DNA from: Marinobacter sediminum
Lineage (GTDB): Bacteria > Pseudomonadota > Gammaproteobacteria > Pseudomonadales > Oleiphilaceae
NCBI RefSeq assembly: GCF_016820575.1
Contig: NZ_JAEMQH010000001.1
Coordinates: forward strand, 496,001-560,000
DNA: 64,000 bases
Direction of reading: 5' to 3'
Shown here: piece by piece, positions 1-9,156 of the stretch
How positions within the stretch are numbered: the first letter of the stretch is position 1
Layout: every line of letters starts with the position of its first letter
Notes under the pieces: generated by a model
What the model was told of the DNA's origin: nothing
The model's input: the letters and a program-made list of their open reading frames with translations, nothing else
Database searches by the model: none
Translations under genes and position numbers: made by a program

Positions 1-162
1 CCGGGGCCGATGTCGAATAATGCCGTTGCCGCAAAATGTGATCTCCTTGCGGGCAGATGCCTGTCTTATCGTTTATTGTCAGCATTCACAGCGGGGCCGA
101 GAATCCCGCAGACGATCACTTTAGCGGTTTACCCGCGATTGCGCACCTCAGAGTCCGACTAA
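1..162. other. Gene-free left edge
   Basis: No convincing reading frame, RNA gene or strong hairpin is visible here. It is the upstream region of the lipoprotein gene at 163; no clear ribosome binding site precedes that ATG. Confidence 0.5.
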
Positions 163-1191
163 ATGAGACATATCCGCCACTTCATTCAGATCGCCTGCAT
201 CCCTCTGGTGCTTGCCGGCTGCGGTTCCGAGGATTCCGGGCCAAGTGCCTTCAACCCCGCCACTAATGTGGATGTCACCTTTTCGACCTTTACCCTGACC
301 GAGGCCACCGACATCCTGTTGTTCAGTGACCTGGTTCTGGCGGTAGAGCCGGCTGACAGCGATGACACCACAGACCAGGATATCGCCGCAGGCATTCGCG
401 CCCAACTCGCCGTCTTTCTGGAGCTGAACTATCCAGACGACGACCCAACGGCCATCGCCTCGGTGCGCAATCCGCTGGATTTGATGCGCCGGGTGATTGG
501 TGAAAGCGCTATTGGCAATTTTATCGATGGCCGACGCTACATGAGCGAGCGCATTAATGACGGACAGGCTGGCGAGTACAGCAACACCACCAACAACGTT
601 TCAATCCGATTCACCGATCAGCAGGCGCTGACAGACGGGCTGGAGGTGTCCGAGTACAGCTGGCGTTACCCGATCGTGAAATGGGTGTACGCGCCGGACA
701 GCTCCAATCGGGTCACACGGGTGATTAACTGGGTGGCTTCCGGGTCGTTCGGGGCAGATACCACCAACCCCAGCGCCACCCTCGGTACCCAGTACCTGGC
801 CCGGGACTTCCAGACCTCCGGATACAATGACGGCGCCCGGGCACTCACAGAAGGCAGCATCGTGATTGAGGGCGAGCGGGAAATGGCGTTTGTCCGGTAT
901 TATCAGGGACTCAACACCGACATTGTACGAATTGATGGCACGGCTATTGGCACCAACGGGGGCACTGAAGGTGGGCCGGAGTTCGAGTTTGCGGGGGAAA
1001 CCATTGATTGTCTGCGCATTGAAATGAACTACACCGATCCGTCGGTTGCGGTGTTCACCTCACTGGACGAACCACCGCAGCAGAACGATCCCGACAACCC
1101 CGGGCAAACCGAAGCCAATCCGGATTACTGCCTGAATCTGGACACTCCAAGGTCAAGCTACGCGACCGCGCCTAGCGGGCTGCGCAACTGA
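163..1191 (+). CDS. Hypothetical lipoprotein
   Basis: The 342-residue product starts with a short basic n-region and a hydrophobic stretch ending in a lipobox (LAGC, Cys20), so it should be a lipid-anchored envelope protein. The mature part is acidic and rich in Asn, Asp and Thr, without a motif I recognise. An Asp/Asn/Pro-rich tract sits near residue 310. It stands alone, and convergently facing the small gene that ends at 1207. The ATG at 163 is the only start that keeps the signal peptide. Function unknown; the lipoprotein call is firm. Confidence 0.8.
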   Translation: MRHIRHFIQIACIPLVLAGCGSEDSGPSAFNPATNVDVTFSTFTLTEATDILLFSDLVLAVEPADSDDTTDQDIAAGIRAQLAVFLELNYPDDDPTAIASVRNPLDLMRRVIGESAIGNFIDGRRYMSERINDGQAGEYSNTTNNVSIRFTDQQALTDGLEVSEYSWRYPIVKWVYAPDSSNRVTRVINWVASGSFGADTTNPSATLGTQYLARDFQTSGYNDGARALTEGSIVIEGEREMAFVRYYQGLNTDIVRIDGTAIGTNGGTEGGPEFEFAGETIDCLRIEMNYTDPSVAVFTSLDEPPQQNDPDNPGQTEANPDYCLNLDTPRSSYATAPSGLRN

Positions 1192-1206
1192 TCCGGCCCA
1201 TGCCGA

Positions 1207-1464
1207 TCAACTCATGTTCCGATCACTCAGGTCCCAGTTCTGCAGAAAACCTTTTTTCTGGTCGATTATGCGCTGGTAACTGGAAATCATGAGCGCGACG
1301 TGGGGTGCCTGGGTCAGACGCAGGACTTCAATGCGACGCTGCAAGCGCTCAACTTCCGAGCTGACGCGCTGGTGCACGTGGTTGCGGACACTGTCGTGCT
1401 GATCAAGGTCCACCGTTCGTTCGAACTGGCCCTGGCGGGCGGGCGTGGGCGCTGGCTTGTCCAT
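1207..1464 (-). CDS. Small hypothetical protein
   Basis: An 85-residue hydrophilic product, mainly helical by eye, with a heptad-like middle (SSEVERLQRRIEVLRL) that could form a short coiled coil. It has no signal peptide or membrane segment. I chose the ATG at 1464; an in-frame ATG at 1500 would add 12 residues but has its purine-rich motif directly against the start codon. No family recognised. Composition favours this frame over the overlapping ones on either strand. Confidence 0.55.
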   Translation of the reverse strand: MDKPAPTPARQGQFERTVDLDQHDSVRNHVHQRVSSEVERLQRRIEVLRLTQAPHVALMISSYQRIIDQKKGFLQNWDLSDRNMS

Positions 1465-1661
1465 TCGGCATCTCGTCCATTGAGTGTTGATAAGGTCCAT
1501 CTCCCAGCTTCAGAGTGTGCCCAGCTACTCCGCCGAGTGCAATAAAAATGAACAGAGTTTCACTTTTATTCAAGCGCCTAAATTGGGCCACCACTCTCTC
1601 CACGTTGCCAGCCCTGCTATAGTTCCCTTTAATTCATTCCCTGTACTGTCCGAGAGTGACC

Positions 1662-2006
1662 ATGCCCCAGACTTCCGTCTCCGATACCCTCCGAGAATAC
1701 CTGTCCTTGCTGGAACTGCTGGATGACGCCTATTGGGAAGCCGGCAACATCCATCACAAGGACATGCTGTACGACATCATCAGCATTTTTAGTCAGGAAG
1801 TGGCCGAGATGAACAAGCTCAGCATCCAGGACCATCACTACCCGTACGAAGTCATTACCGAGGGAATCCGGCGGGTGGTGCCCAAGTTGGAGAGACTGGA
1901 TGAAAACCGTGAGGATGTGATCCAGAGGACCCAGACACTGACCGACTTCCGCGACATCCTGTCGTCAGTGCTGGGCATTTTGGAAGATCAGTTGAGAACG
2001 CTCTGA
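1662..2006 (+). CDS. Small hypothetical protein
   Basis: A 114-residue acidic, soluble, probably all-helical protein with many Leu and charged residues and no cysteine. The ATG at 1662 follows a GAGAG motif by six bases; a GTG two codons upstream is also open. It ends 11 bp before the convergent serine hydrolase gene. Family not recognised, but the codon pattern and clean boundaries look like a true gene. Confidence 0.65.
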   Translation: MPQTSVSDTLREYLSLLELLDDAYWEAGNIHHKDMLYDIISIFSQEVAEMNKLSIQDHHYPYEVITEGIRRVVPKLERLDENREDVIQRTQTLTDFRDILSSVLGILEDQLRTL

Positions 2007-2017
2007 CCCGGGCGGCC

Positions 2018-3304
2018 TTACGCGGCCACCAGTGGCCGCTGGCTTTCCGGGATCAGGGGAAAGTTTTTGCAGACGGTGTAGACAAACTTGGCCAAGGCCG
2101 GCAGATGATGCCCAACAATCGGGAAACCGGTGTTCAGCAGGCTGACCGAAATGTCCCGCGCTGGATCGGCCCAGCACAGCTTGTTGATCAGGCCAACGTG
2201 GCCAAAGGCATCGCGGCTTTGCGGCCCCCACAGGCCCACCGGATTTCCGCCCAGCATCAGGCCGGCACTGAAGCGCATCGGAATCATCATGGTACGGTCG
2301 ATCTGCAGTGAACCAAACTGCTGGATAGCGCGCCGAACCGTCATTTCGCTGCAGATGCGCTTGCCGTTCCAGATCCCGCCATTAAGCATCATCTGGTAGA
2401 ACCGGCTCATTTCTTCGGCAGTGCCAACCAGGTTGCCGGCGGGAATGACCGCCTCCTGGAATCGGGGATCGTTGGTGACCTTTTCCACCGTATGGATGTC
2501 ACTGCCCAGGGCACGATTGACAATCCAGGACACTGGGAACCGGGGCGTCGGACCGGTAGCGTAATTGCTGGCCAACTGGTGCAGGTTCCCCGGGGCAATG
2601 CCGTAAGTGAACCATTTCATGCCCATGGGCTGGCGCAGGTGTTCATCCAGAAATTCCTCAATGCTTTGGCCGGTGACCTTCTCCAGCACCCGCTGCAAAA
2701 CAAAGCCGCCCGTGATGGCGTGGTAGGCCACCTTGGCGCCGTCGACTTCCACCGGCTTGGCCTCGCACAACAGGCGCCAGATTTCATCCCTCTGCCAGAG
2801 CACATCAATCGGAGTATCCCGAGGAATGGCGGGGATGCCTCCGCGGTGGGAAAGCACCTGATGCACGGTGATCGTGCGCTTGCCACTCTGGGCAAATTCC
2901 GGGCAGTAATAGGCGACCGGATCGGTCAGGTTGACCAGGCCTTGCTCAGCCAACATATGAATCAGCAGCGCTGTGACCGCCTTGGAGGCAGAGAAATAGC
3001 AGATGGGCGTATCGGTCGTCATCGGCGACTTCAGAACGCCTTCACTGTCGTTCGGACCATTGCCGGTGGCGTGGCCGAGAGACCGGTGCAGAACCTGCTC
3101 GCCCCGGTGCCGCAGTGACAACTGCAAGCCCGGATGCACGCCAGTACGATACAAAGCCTCGGCACTCTGCCAAATGGCATCAGTCGTCTCCTGACTGACA
3201 CCAACTACGTCCGGGCGTTCGCCCGCAGCATCGCGATAAGTAACAGCGGACAAGTCGGCGGGGACTTTGCAGGTGTGCAGGGCACGGCGCGCTATACGAT
3301 TCAT
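2018..3304 (-). CDS. Serine hydrolase, class C beta-lactamase/esterase fold
   Basis: The 428-residue protein carries the catalytic signature of the beta-lactamase/penicillin-binding-protein-like esterases (EstB, LACTB type): SxxK at residues 105-108 (SASK), a tyrosine motif at Tyr194 (YHAI) in place of YxN, and HVG near residue 370 replacing KTG. No signal peptide is visible, suggesting a cytoplasmic esterase or peptidase rather than a secreted beta-lactamase. Such proteins hydrolyse esters, lactones or D-peptides; the substrate cannot be inferred here. It is a single-gene unit lying between a convergent small gene and the diguanylate cyclase. Confidence 0.85.
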   Translation of the reverse strand: MNRIARRALHTCKVPADLSAVTYRDAAGERPDVVGVSQETTDAIWQSAEALYRTGVHPGLQLSLRHRGEQVLHRSLGHATGNGPNDSEGVLKSPMTTDTPICYFSASKAVTALLIHMLAEQGLVNLTDPVAYYCPEFAQSGKRTITVHQVLSHRGGIPAIPRDTPIDVLWQRDEIWRLLCEAKPVEVDGAKVAYHAITGGFVLQRVLEKVTGQSIEEFLDEHLRQPMGMKWFTYGIAPGNLHQLASNYATGPTPRFPVSWIVNRALGSDIHTVEKVTNDPRFQEAVIPAGNLVGTAEEMSRFYQMMLNGGIWNGKRICSEMTVRRAIQQFGSLQIDRTMMIPMRFSAGLMLGGNPVGLWGPQSRDAFGHVGLINKLCWADPARDISVSLLNTGFPIVGHHLPALAKFVYTVCKNFPLIPESQRPLVAA

Positions 3305-3347
3305 CCAGGTACAACCTTAGTTCAGGGGAATTATTGTTATGGCCGGT

Positions 3348-4553
3348 TCAAGCTTCATTATGAACATGGGGGGAGAGGTGTGCCATAGAAACACAGTTGC
3401 GACCTCGATCTTTGGCCCGGTACATGGCTCGATCGGCAGCAGCCCGAAGCTGAGGAGCAGTCAGACCGTGGTTGGGGTAGACCGCTACCCCAACACTGAT
3501 CGTCAGGCGAACCGAACGGCCGTCACCCAGCGGCTGGGGCACCGAACTGACCAAATCACGAATCCGTTCCGCAGTTTCATGGGCCTCATTCGCATCCATT
3601 TCCGGCAGCACGATAACAAACTCCTCTCCGCCAAATCGACCCACCCAGTCAACACTGCGGACACTGTCGAGGAACAGTTTGCTGACCGACTTCAGCACCG
3701 AGTCACCGGCGGCATGACCGTGAGTGTCGTTAACGTCTTTAAAATGATCGAAATCGATCCAAAGGATCGCCATCGAGCGCTGGTAACGTTTAGCGCGTTC
3801 CAGCTCCTCCTCAAGCAATCGGGATAGCTCTCGGCGATTGAATAGCCCGGTAAGGGGGTCCCGGGTGGCCATCTCAGCCAGTTCACTTTCCAGCTTCTTG
3901 CGCTCAGAAATGTCCAGCACAATCCCTTCTACCAGGGTATCGCCCTGTTCATCCGTCACCGCACGCCCGCGTTCCCAGACCCAGATCTCTCGCTTGTCTT
4001 TGCGGATCAGGGCGTACTCGACGGAAAACGGCTCATTGTTGGCGAAGGCCTCAGAGATCACCTGTCCCACGCGTTCGCGAGTTGGTGCATCCACCAAGTC
4101 CGAATAGCCCAGACGCCGGCTATCAATCAGCTCAGACGGCTCGTAACCGGTCAGTTCAACGCAGCCGTCGGAGACAAACAACAGGCTCCACTGGTCGTCG
4201 CGCAGACGGCGATACGCCATGCCCGGCAGGTTGTCCATGAGCACCGTGAGTTGTCGCTCCCGTTGGCGCAACGCCTGGCTTTGACCATACTGCAAGGTCA
4301 GTAGGGTGCGATCTTTGTGCAGTTGCCGGAGCAGGATCGTAAACACCACCAGGCCCGTGACCAGAATAAAGAAAAAGCCCTTCCAAGTCTGAACCCGGGA
4401 CAACATGGCCGGGTCTTCAAACCACGCCTCCACCAGACGATCAGAAAAGGCAATCCAGGCAAACCCGGCCACCAGATATATTGATGCCGCCCAAACGGCC
4501 CGGAGCACCGGCAACAAGCGATTGGGGATAGGGCGGTTGAGGAGTTGAGTCAT
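3348..4553 (-). CDS. Membrane PAS-GGDEF diguanylate cyclase
   Basis: This 401-residue protein should make cyclic di-GMP from two GTP at the inner membrane. Two hydrophobic helices (about residues 12-35 and 55-78) flank a short periplasmic loop; a PAS domain follows (about 95-215), then a GGDEF domain (about 225-390) with intact GGEEF. An RxxD inhibitory site (RSVD) lies five residues before GGEEF, so product inhibition is likely. The PAS part suggests control by a small ligand or redox signal. The gene is monocistronic and divergent from the deacylase gene. Confidence 0.92.
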   Translation of the reverse strand: MTQLLNRPIPNRLLPVLRAVWAASIYLVAGFAWIAFSDRLVEAWFEDPAMLSRVQTWKGFFFILVTGLVVFTILLRQLHKDRTLLTLQYGQSQALRQRERQLTVLMDNLPGMAYRRLRDDQWSLLFVSDGCVELTGYEPSELIDSRRLGYSDLVDAPTRERVGQVISEAFANNEPFSVEYALIRKDKREIWVWERGRAVTDEQGDTLVEGIVLDISERKKLESELAEMATRDPLTGLFNRRELSRLLEEELERAKRYQRSMAILWIDFDHFKDVNDTHGHAAGDSVLKSVSKLFLDSVRSVDWVGRFGGEEFVIVLPEMDANEAHETAERIRDLVSSVPQPLGDGRSVRLTISVGVAVYPNHGLTAPQLRAAADRAMYRAKDRGRNCVSMAHLSPHVHNEA

Positions 4554-4722
4554 TGATTTTTCACATCTATCTGTTGAGCCAAATGTTCGCGGACAAAATA
4601 CAGGATTGTCTTAAAAAATAGCCACCACCTCAGCGTAAGTCGAGCCCTGCGCGCGCTCCAGAGACAGCTTCCCACCCTCTCTGTGCTAAATTTTAATCTG
4701 ACCGAATCCACGAGGAGAGTCC

Positions 4723-5193
4723 ATGACCCCGGGAATCAATGCCGCCAGGAAAGCCAAAATTGAGCATGACATTCACGAATACGACCACGACCCGGGCAGC
4801 GAGAGCTACGGCTCCGAAGCCGCGGAGAAGATCGGAGTTCAGCCCAGCCGTGTGTTCAAGACTCTGGTGGTGGCCGTGGACGGCAAGGAACTGGCAGTCG
4901 GAGTAGTCCCGGTGACGGCGATGCTGAGCATGAAACGGATTGCCCGCGCGGCCCACGGCAAAAAAGCCGCCATGGCGGACCCGGAGGCGGTCCAGCGCAG
5001 TACCGGTTATGTCATGGGTGGGGTCAGCCCACTGGGCCAGAAGCGGCGACTAAAAACGTTTATCGACAGCTCGGCTCAGAGTTATGACACCGTTTTTGTC
5101 AGTGCCGGCCGGCGCGGCCTGGAGATAGAGTTGGCGCCGAGCGATCTGGCGAAGCTCACCGGCGGCCAGTTTATGGAACTCCAACAGGATTAA
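4723..5193 (+). CDS. ybaK: Cys-tRNA(Pro)/Cys-tRNA(Cys) deacylase
   Basis: The 156-residue product matches the YbaK/EbsC trans-editing family along its length (motifs VFKTLVV, GGVSPLGQK and a C-terminal LxxLTGGQF-like segment). These enzymes hydrolyse Cys-tRNA(Pro) made by mistake by prolyl-tRNA synthetase. The start at 4723 has a good GAGGAG site seven bases upstream. The stop is 13 bp before the antiporter gene, so the two are probably cotranscribed, though no functional link is obvious. Confidence 0.92.
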   Translation: MTPGINAARKAKIEHDIHEYDHDPGSESYGSEAAEKIGVQPSRVFKTLVVAVDGKELAVGVVPVTAMLSMKRIARAAHGKKAAMADPEAVQRSTGYVMGGVSPLGQKRRLKTFIDSSAQSYDTVFVSAGRRGLEIELAPSDLAKLTGGQFMELQQD

Positions 5194-5206
5194 TCAGGAA
5201 ACGCCT

Positions 5207-6400
5207 GTGCACCATGCAATGGATTTGCTTGTGATCGGTGGGACCTTGCTGCTGGCTCTTGCAGCCCACGGCCTGGGACAAAAGATCCATGTACCTCGAG
5301 TCACCCTGATGCTGCTGCTTGGAGCCCTCGCTGGCCCAGACCTGCTCTCGCTGCTTCCGGAAGGTAGCGATCAAAGCTTTGGCTTTGTCACTCACCTGAC
5401 CTTGGCACTGGTCGGCTTTCTGCTCGGTGAGAGAATGTCCATGAAAGACCTGCACGAAGGCCGGGAAGCACTGATCCTCAGTCTGGCGGTTACTCTGGCC
5501 ACGGCAACGGTTGTCACGCTGGTAGTCTGGTTAATCACCGGCGACGGCGTCGCAGCGTTGCTCCTCGGCGCAATCGCCACGGCAACAGCCCCGGCGGCGA
5601 CTATGGACGTGCTGAAGGAGGCTGGCGCCCAAGGCCCACTGACGAGGCTTGTTTACCAGGTGGTTGCCATTGACGATGCCTGGGGCGTCATCCTGTTCAG
5701 TCTCGCTCTCGTGACGGCCGGACTGCTGGCCGGTTCCTCTGATCTGGGATGGACAATTTTGGGCCAGGGACTTGCTGAAGTCGGCGGCTCAATAGTGCTT
5801 GGTCTTACGCTGGGCTTCCCCATGGCCTGGCTGACCGGTCGCCTGAGGCCGGGCGAGCCCATGCTTCTGGAATCCGCCGGATTCGTTTTTATCGCAGCTG
5901 GCCTAGCCAGCCTGCTTGGGGCCTCTTATCTGCTGACGTGCATGACGCTCGGGATTGTTGTGGCTAACCGGGCAAAACATCATGTCCGTCCTTTTAGATC
6001 CATTGAAGGTATTTCCGAGCCGTTTCTCGCACTGTTCTTTTTCATGGCTGGCTACCAGCTGGAATGGTCTTTGCTCCCGGCACTGGGTGCCCTCGGCCTC
6101 GCCTACGTTGGAGCCCGAATTGCCGGCCGGGTTCTGGGCGGCCAGATTGGCGGCTTACTGGCCGGATCTGATGACCACACGCGCAATCGTATCGGCGCCT
6201 GCCTGATGCCGCAGGCCGGTGTCGCGCTCGGCCTCGCCCTGCTGGCGACAGAACGGTTTCCTCACTTGGGCTACCTGTTGCCGCTGGTGATTAGTGCTAC
6301 GGTGATTTTCGAACTGGTCGGCCCACCCTTGACGTTATTGCAACTCCGCCACGCTGGGGAAACTGGCCAGAGCGTCGAGGAAGATAAGGACGAAGACTAA
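5207..6400 (+). CDS. Cation/proton antiporter (CPA family)
   Basis: A 397-residue, very hydrophobic protein with about 12 membrane helices, of the sodium/hydrogen exchanger type (PF00999-like). The conserved TATAPAATMDVLKE segment near residue 125 and the following DDAWG acidic motif in the next helix correspond to the ion-binding core. The C-terminus is short and charged, without TrkA domains. The GTG start at 5207 sits six bases after a GGA-type site; an ATG lies at 5219. It would exchange Na+ or K+ for H+. A strong terminator follows at once. Confidence 0.88.
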   Translation: MHHAMDLLVIGGTLLLALAAHGLGQKIHVPRVTLMLLLGALAGPDLLSLLPEGSDQSFGFVTHLTLALVGFLLGERMSMKDLHEGREALILSLAVTLATATVVTLVVWLITGDGVAALLLGAIATATAPAATMDVLKEAGAQGPLTRLVYQVVAIDDAWGVILFSLALVTAGLLAGSSDLGWTILGQGLAEVGGSIVLGLTLGFPMAWLTGRLRPGEPMLLESAGFVFIAAGLASLLGASYLLTCMTLGIVVANRAKHHVRPFRSIEGISEPFLALFFFMAGYQLEWSLLPALGALGLAYVGARIAGRVLGGQIGGLLAGSDDHTRNRIGACLMPQAGVALGLALLATERFPHLGYLLPLVISATVIFELVGPPLTLLQLRHAGETGQSVEEDKDED

Positions 6401-6411
6401 GTGCTGGCCAT

Positions 6412-6450
6412 AAAAAACCCGGAGAGCCATAAGGCTGTCCGGGTTTTTTT
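6412..6450. terminator. Bidirectional rho-independent terminator
   Basis: A 12-bp stem (ACCCGGAGAGCC with GGCTGTCCGGGT, one mismatch) with a short loop is flanked by six A on the left and seven T on the right. It can therefore end both the rightward antiporter transcript and the leftward icd transcript. Confidence 0.9.
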
Positions 6451-6488
6451 CGATCCGGCCAATGGCCGGACCTGGATCCCTACGACGC

Positions 6489-8732
6489 TTACTTCACTGA
6501 AGCACGAGCGTCGGCCAGGATCTTGTTCAGCGTGGCGCTGGGCTGCATAACTTCGCAGACCCGCTCCGTCGGCGGGTGGTAGTAACCACCGATGTCGGCC
6601 GGATTGCCCTGAACGTCAGTCATCTCCTGCAGGATCTTGTCCTTGTTCTCTTCCAGCTGCTTGGACAGCTTGGCGAAGAACTCTTTCAGATCCTTGTCGC
6701 TGTCCTGATTGGACAGCTCTTCCGCCCAGTAACGGGCCAGGTGGAAGTGGGAGCCGCGGTTGTCGAGCTCGCCGGTCACGCGGGACGGTGACTGGTTGTT
6801 CTCAAGCAGGCGCTCGGTGGCCTTGTCCAGGGTCTGACCCAGCAGGCGGGCGCGCTCGTTGCTCTGCTTCTCACCCAGCTCGTCCAGGGACACCGCCGTT
6901 GCCAGGAACTCACCCAGGGAATCCCAGCGCAAGTGGTTTTCCTGAATCAGCTGCTGCACGTGCTTGGGCGCAGAACCACCGGCACCGGTCTCGTACAGAC
7001 CACCGCCGTTCAGCAGTGGCACGATGGACAGCATCTTGGCGCTGGTACCCAGTTCCAGGATCGGGAACAGGTCTGTCAGGTAGTCACGCAGGACGTTACC
7101 GGTCACGGAGATGGTGTCCAGGCCGCGGATCAGGCGTTCCATGGTCCAGCGGATGGCGCGAACCGGCGACAGGATGTGAATTTCCAGGCCATCGGTGTCG
7201 TGATCTTTCAGGTAGGTCTGAACCTTTTTGATCAACTCAGCGTCGTGGGCACGCTCATCGTCCAGCCAGAACACCGCCGGCATGCCAGTGGCACGGGCGC
7301 GGCTGACCGCCAGCTTGACCCAGTCGCGGATCGGCAGGTCCTTGGTCTGGCACGCGCGCCAGATGTCGCCTTTCTCAACGTTGTGCTCGGTCAGCACGGT
7401 GCCGTCTTCGGCAATTACACGAACAACACCCTGTTCCTTGATTTCATAGGTCTTGTCGTGGGAACCGTATTCTTCGGCTTTCTGCGCCATCAGCCCAACG
7501 TTCGGTACCGTACCCATGGTGGTGGGATCAAAGGCGCCGTGGGTTTTACAGAAGTTGATCACTTCCTGATAGATGGTGGCGTAGGTGGACTCCGGCATTA
7601 CCGCCTTGGTGTCCTTGAGCTTGTTGTCCCGGGCCCACATCTTGCCGGAGTTACGAATCATCGCCGGCATGGAGGCGTCAACGATCACGTCGCTCGGTAC
7701 GTGCAGGTTGGTGATGCCCTTGACCGAATCAACCATGGCGATTTCCGGGCGGTGCTCGTAGCACGCGTGCAGGTCTTCCTGAATTTCTTCCTGCTTGGAC
7801 TCAGGCAGCTGCTTGATCTTCTCGACCACGCTGGACAGACCGTTGTTCGGGTTCACGCCAATTTCATCGAACAGCTGGCCGTGCTTGTCGAACAGGTCCT
7901 TGTAGAAAACCTTCACCGCGTGACCGAACACGATCGGGTGGGAGATTTTCATCATGGTGGCTTTGACGTGCAGGGAGAACATCACGCCAGTGTCTTCGCA
8001 ATCTTTGATCGCATCTTCGAAGAACTTCACCAGCGCGGTCTTGCTCATGAACATGCCATCCAGAACTTCGCCTTCCTGCAGCGGCAGTTCGGACTTCAGC
8101 ACGGTCTGTTTGCCCTGCTTGTTCTCGAACACGATGCGGGCTGTTGTGGCCTTGTCCAGGGTGACGGACTGTTCGCTGGAGTAGAAATCGCCGCCGCGCA
8201 TGTGCGCCACGTGAGTGCGGGACGCCGGGCTCCACTCGCCCATGGAGTGCGGGTACTTGCGAGCAAAGGCTTTTACAGCAGTCGGCGCGCGACGATCGGA
8301 GTTGCCTTCACGCAGGACCGGGTTTACGGCACTACCCAGAACCTTCGCGTAGCGAGACTGAATGTCTTTTTCTTCGTCAGTTTCCGGGTGCTCTTTGTAT
8401 TCCGGTACCTTGAAGCCCTGCTCGTTCAGCTCCTTGATGGCAGCACGCAACTGCGGGATGGAGGCTGAAATGTTTGGCAGTTTGATGATGTTGGCGTCCG
8501 GGTCTTTGGTGTACTCGCCCAGCTCTGCCAGTGCATCCGGAACCCGCTGACCTTCTTCGAGGAAGTCCGGGAAATTCGCCAGGATACGCGCCGCGAGGGA
8601 GATGTCGCTGGTTTCAAATTCGATACCAGCCGGCTTGGCGTAGGTTTCCAGGATAGGAAGAAGTGACCGTGTTGCGAGGGCAGGTGCCTCATCGGTCAGG
8701 GTATAGACAATCTTGGCTTTGGATGATGTCAT
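6489..8732 (-). CDS. icd: Monomeric NADP-dependent isocitrate dehydrogenase
   Basis: The 747-residue product has the length and sequence of the monomeric IDH class (such as IDH-II of Vibrio and Azotobacter), unrelated in size to the usual 45-kDa dimer. It oxidises isocitrate to 2-oxoglutarate and CO2 with NADP+. Conserved blocks include the N-terminal [14 protein letters not shown] region and the [27 protein letters not shown] substrate region in the C-terminal half. I set the start at the ATG at 8732, preceded by GAGGA; upstream in-frame codons lack a site. It is transcribed alone from a region with a striking inverted repeat (8838-8882). Confidence 0.97.
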   Translation of the reverse strand: MTSSKAKIVYTLTDEAPALATRSLLPILETYAKPAGIEFETSDISLAARILANFPDFLEEGQRVPDALAELGEYTKDPDANIIKLPNISASIPQLRAAIKELNEQGFKVPEYKEHPETDEEKDIQSRYAKVLGSAVNPVLREGNSDRRAPTAVKAFARKYPHSMGEWSPASRTHVAHMRGGDFYSSEQSVTLDKATTARIVFENKQGKQTVLKSELPLQEGEVLDGMFMSKTALVKFFEDAIKDCEDTGVMFSLHVKATMMKISHPIVFGHAVKVFYKDLFDKHGQLFDEIGVNPNNGLSSVVEKIKQLPESKQEEIQEDLHACYEHRPEIAMVDSVKGITNLHVPSDVIVDASMPAMIRNSGKMWARDNKLKDTKAVMPESTYATIYQEVINFCKTHGAFDPTTMGTVPNVGLMAQKAEEYGSHDKTYEIKEQGVVRVIAEDGTVLTEHNVEKGDIWRACQTKDLPIRDWVKLAVSRARATGMPAVFWLDDERAHDAELIKKVQTYLKDHDTDGLEIHILSPVRAIRWTMERLIRGLDTISVTGNVLRDYLTDLFPILELGTSAKMLSIVPLLNGGGLYETGAGGSAPKHVQQLIQENHLRWDSLGEFLATAVSLDELGEKQSNERARLLGQTLDKATERLLENNQSPSRVTGELDNRGSHFHLARYWAEELSNQDSDKDLKEFFAKLSKQLEENKDKILQEMTDVQGNPADIGGYYHPPTERVCEVMQPSATLNKILADARASVK

Positions 8733-8837
8733 TTTCGTCCTCAGGCTATTGGGTGGGTTCAGGACGGTCATGGCTAGGTCTGGCGTCTTGTGAACGGCTT
8801 ACCCAAGCAATGACTGATTAGGAACTTTTGATAGACC

Positions 8838-8882
8838 TACTAAGATACCATTTTTTGGCGAAATGGGGTTACGATCTTAGTA
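8838..8882. promoter_or_regulatory. Interrupted inverted repeat upstream of icd
   Basis: TACTAAGAT (8838-8846) and ATCTTAGTA (8874-8882) are perfect 9-bp inverted arms 27 bp apart. Inside them CCATTT and AAATGG form a second pair. The repeat is 106-150 bp upstream of the icd start. It could be a two-site operator or a cruciform/RNA hairpin; the sequence does not decide. Confidence 0.5.
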
Positions 8883-8982
8883 TAAGAACGGAGTAAAAGT
8901 TCGCTAATTCCCGTGACAGGACAATGAAATGCCTCGAATTTACGAAACTTTCGTACATTCGGGCATTAGAGTGGCGCAAGAA

Positions 8983-9074
8983 AAAAGGCCTGGTTCGAAA
9001 CCCGCTCAAGCACATCCCTGTGGCGCTTGTGCCTCGCCATCCTTGGCGAGGCACAGTTTCGAACCAGGCCTTTT
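8983..9074 (-). ncRNA. Structured repeat family 1, copy A, with terminator
   Basis: A perfect 19-bp outer stem (8983-9001 with 9056-9074) encloses a 54-nt core. On the minus strand the core has a 10-11 bp GC-rich hairpin with hexaloop AAGGAT and a second hairpin (CAAG-CAC, bulge, GTG-CTTG) with hexaloop AGGGAT. On that strand the outer stem is followed by six T, so this copy can act as the rho-independent terminator of the operon ending at 9157. Architecture matches what I recall of the Rfam TwoAYGGAY motif; the loops here depart slightly from AYGGAY. Confidence 0.6.
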
Positions 9075-9156
9075 CCCTTACGCGGCTGACTCGCGCGGTG
9101 GGCTGCGCCCAGTTTGGGAGGCCGGCAACCCCACCGCTCGTCAGATTCAGGCAATG

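Larger units (their letters stand above)
8733..9156. other. Gene-free region between icd and acetoacetyl-CoA synthetase
   Basis: This 424-bp stretch holds the leader and promoter region of icd, an interrupted inverted repeat at 8838-8882, a hairpin at 8928-8967 (AATGCC-CGAAT arms with an inner ACGAA/TTCGT stem), and the structured repeat at 8983-9074 that serves as the 3' end of the upstream operon. Short open frames across it are translations of the repeat and are not genes. Confidence 0.7.

Noticed and set aside
6933..8468. 511-codon frame antisense to icd
   Set aside because: A shadow created by GC-rich codon use; the icd strand has full-length family identity.
8991..9002. GGTTCGAAACC, identical to a tRNA T-arm
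   Set aside because: It is the outer stem of repeat copy A; there is no acceptor, D-arm or anticodon arm around it, and the other copies have other stem sequences.
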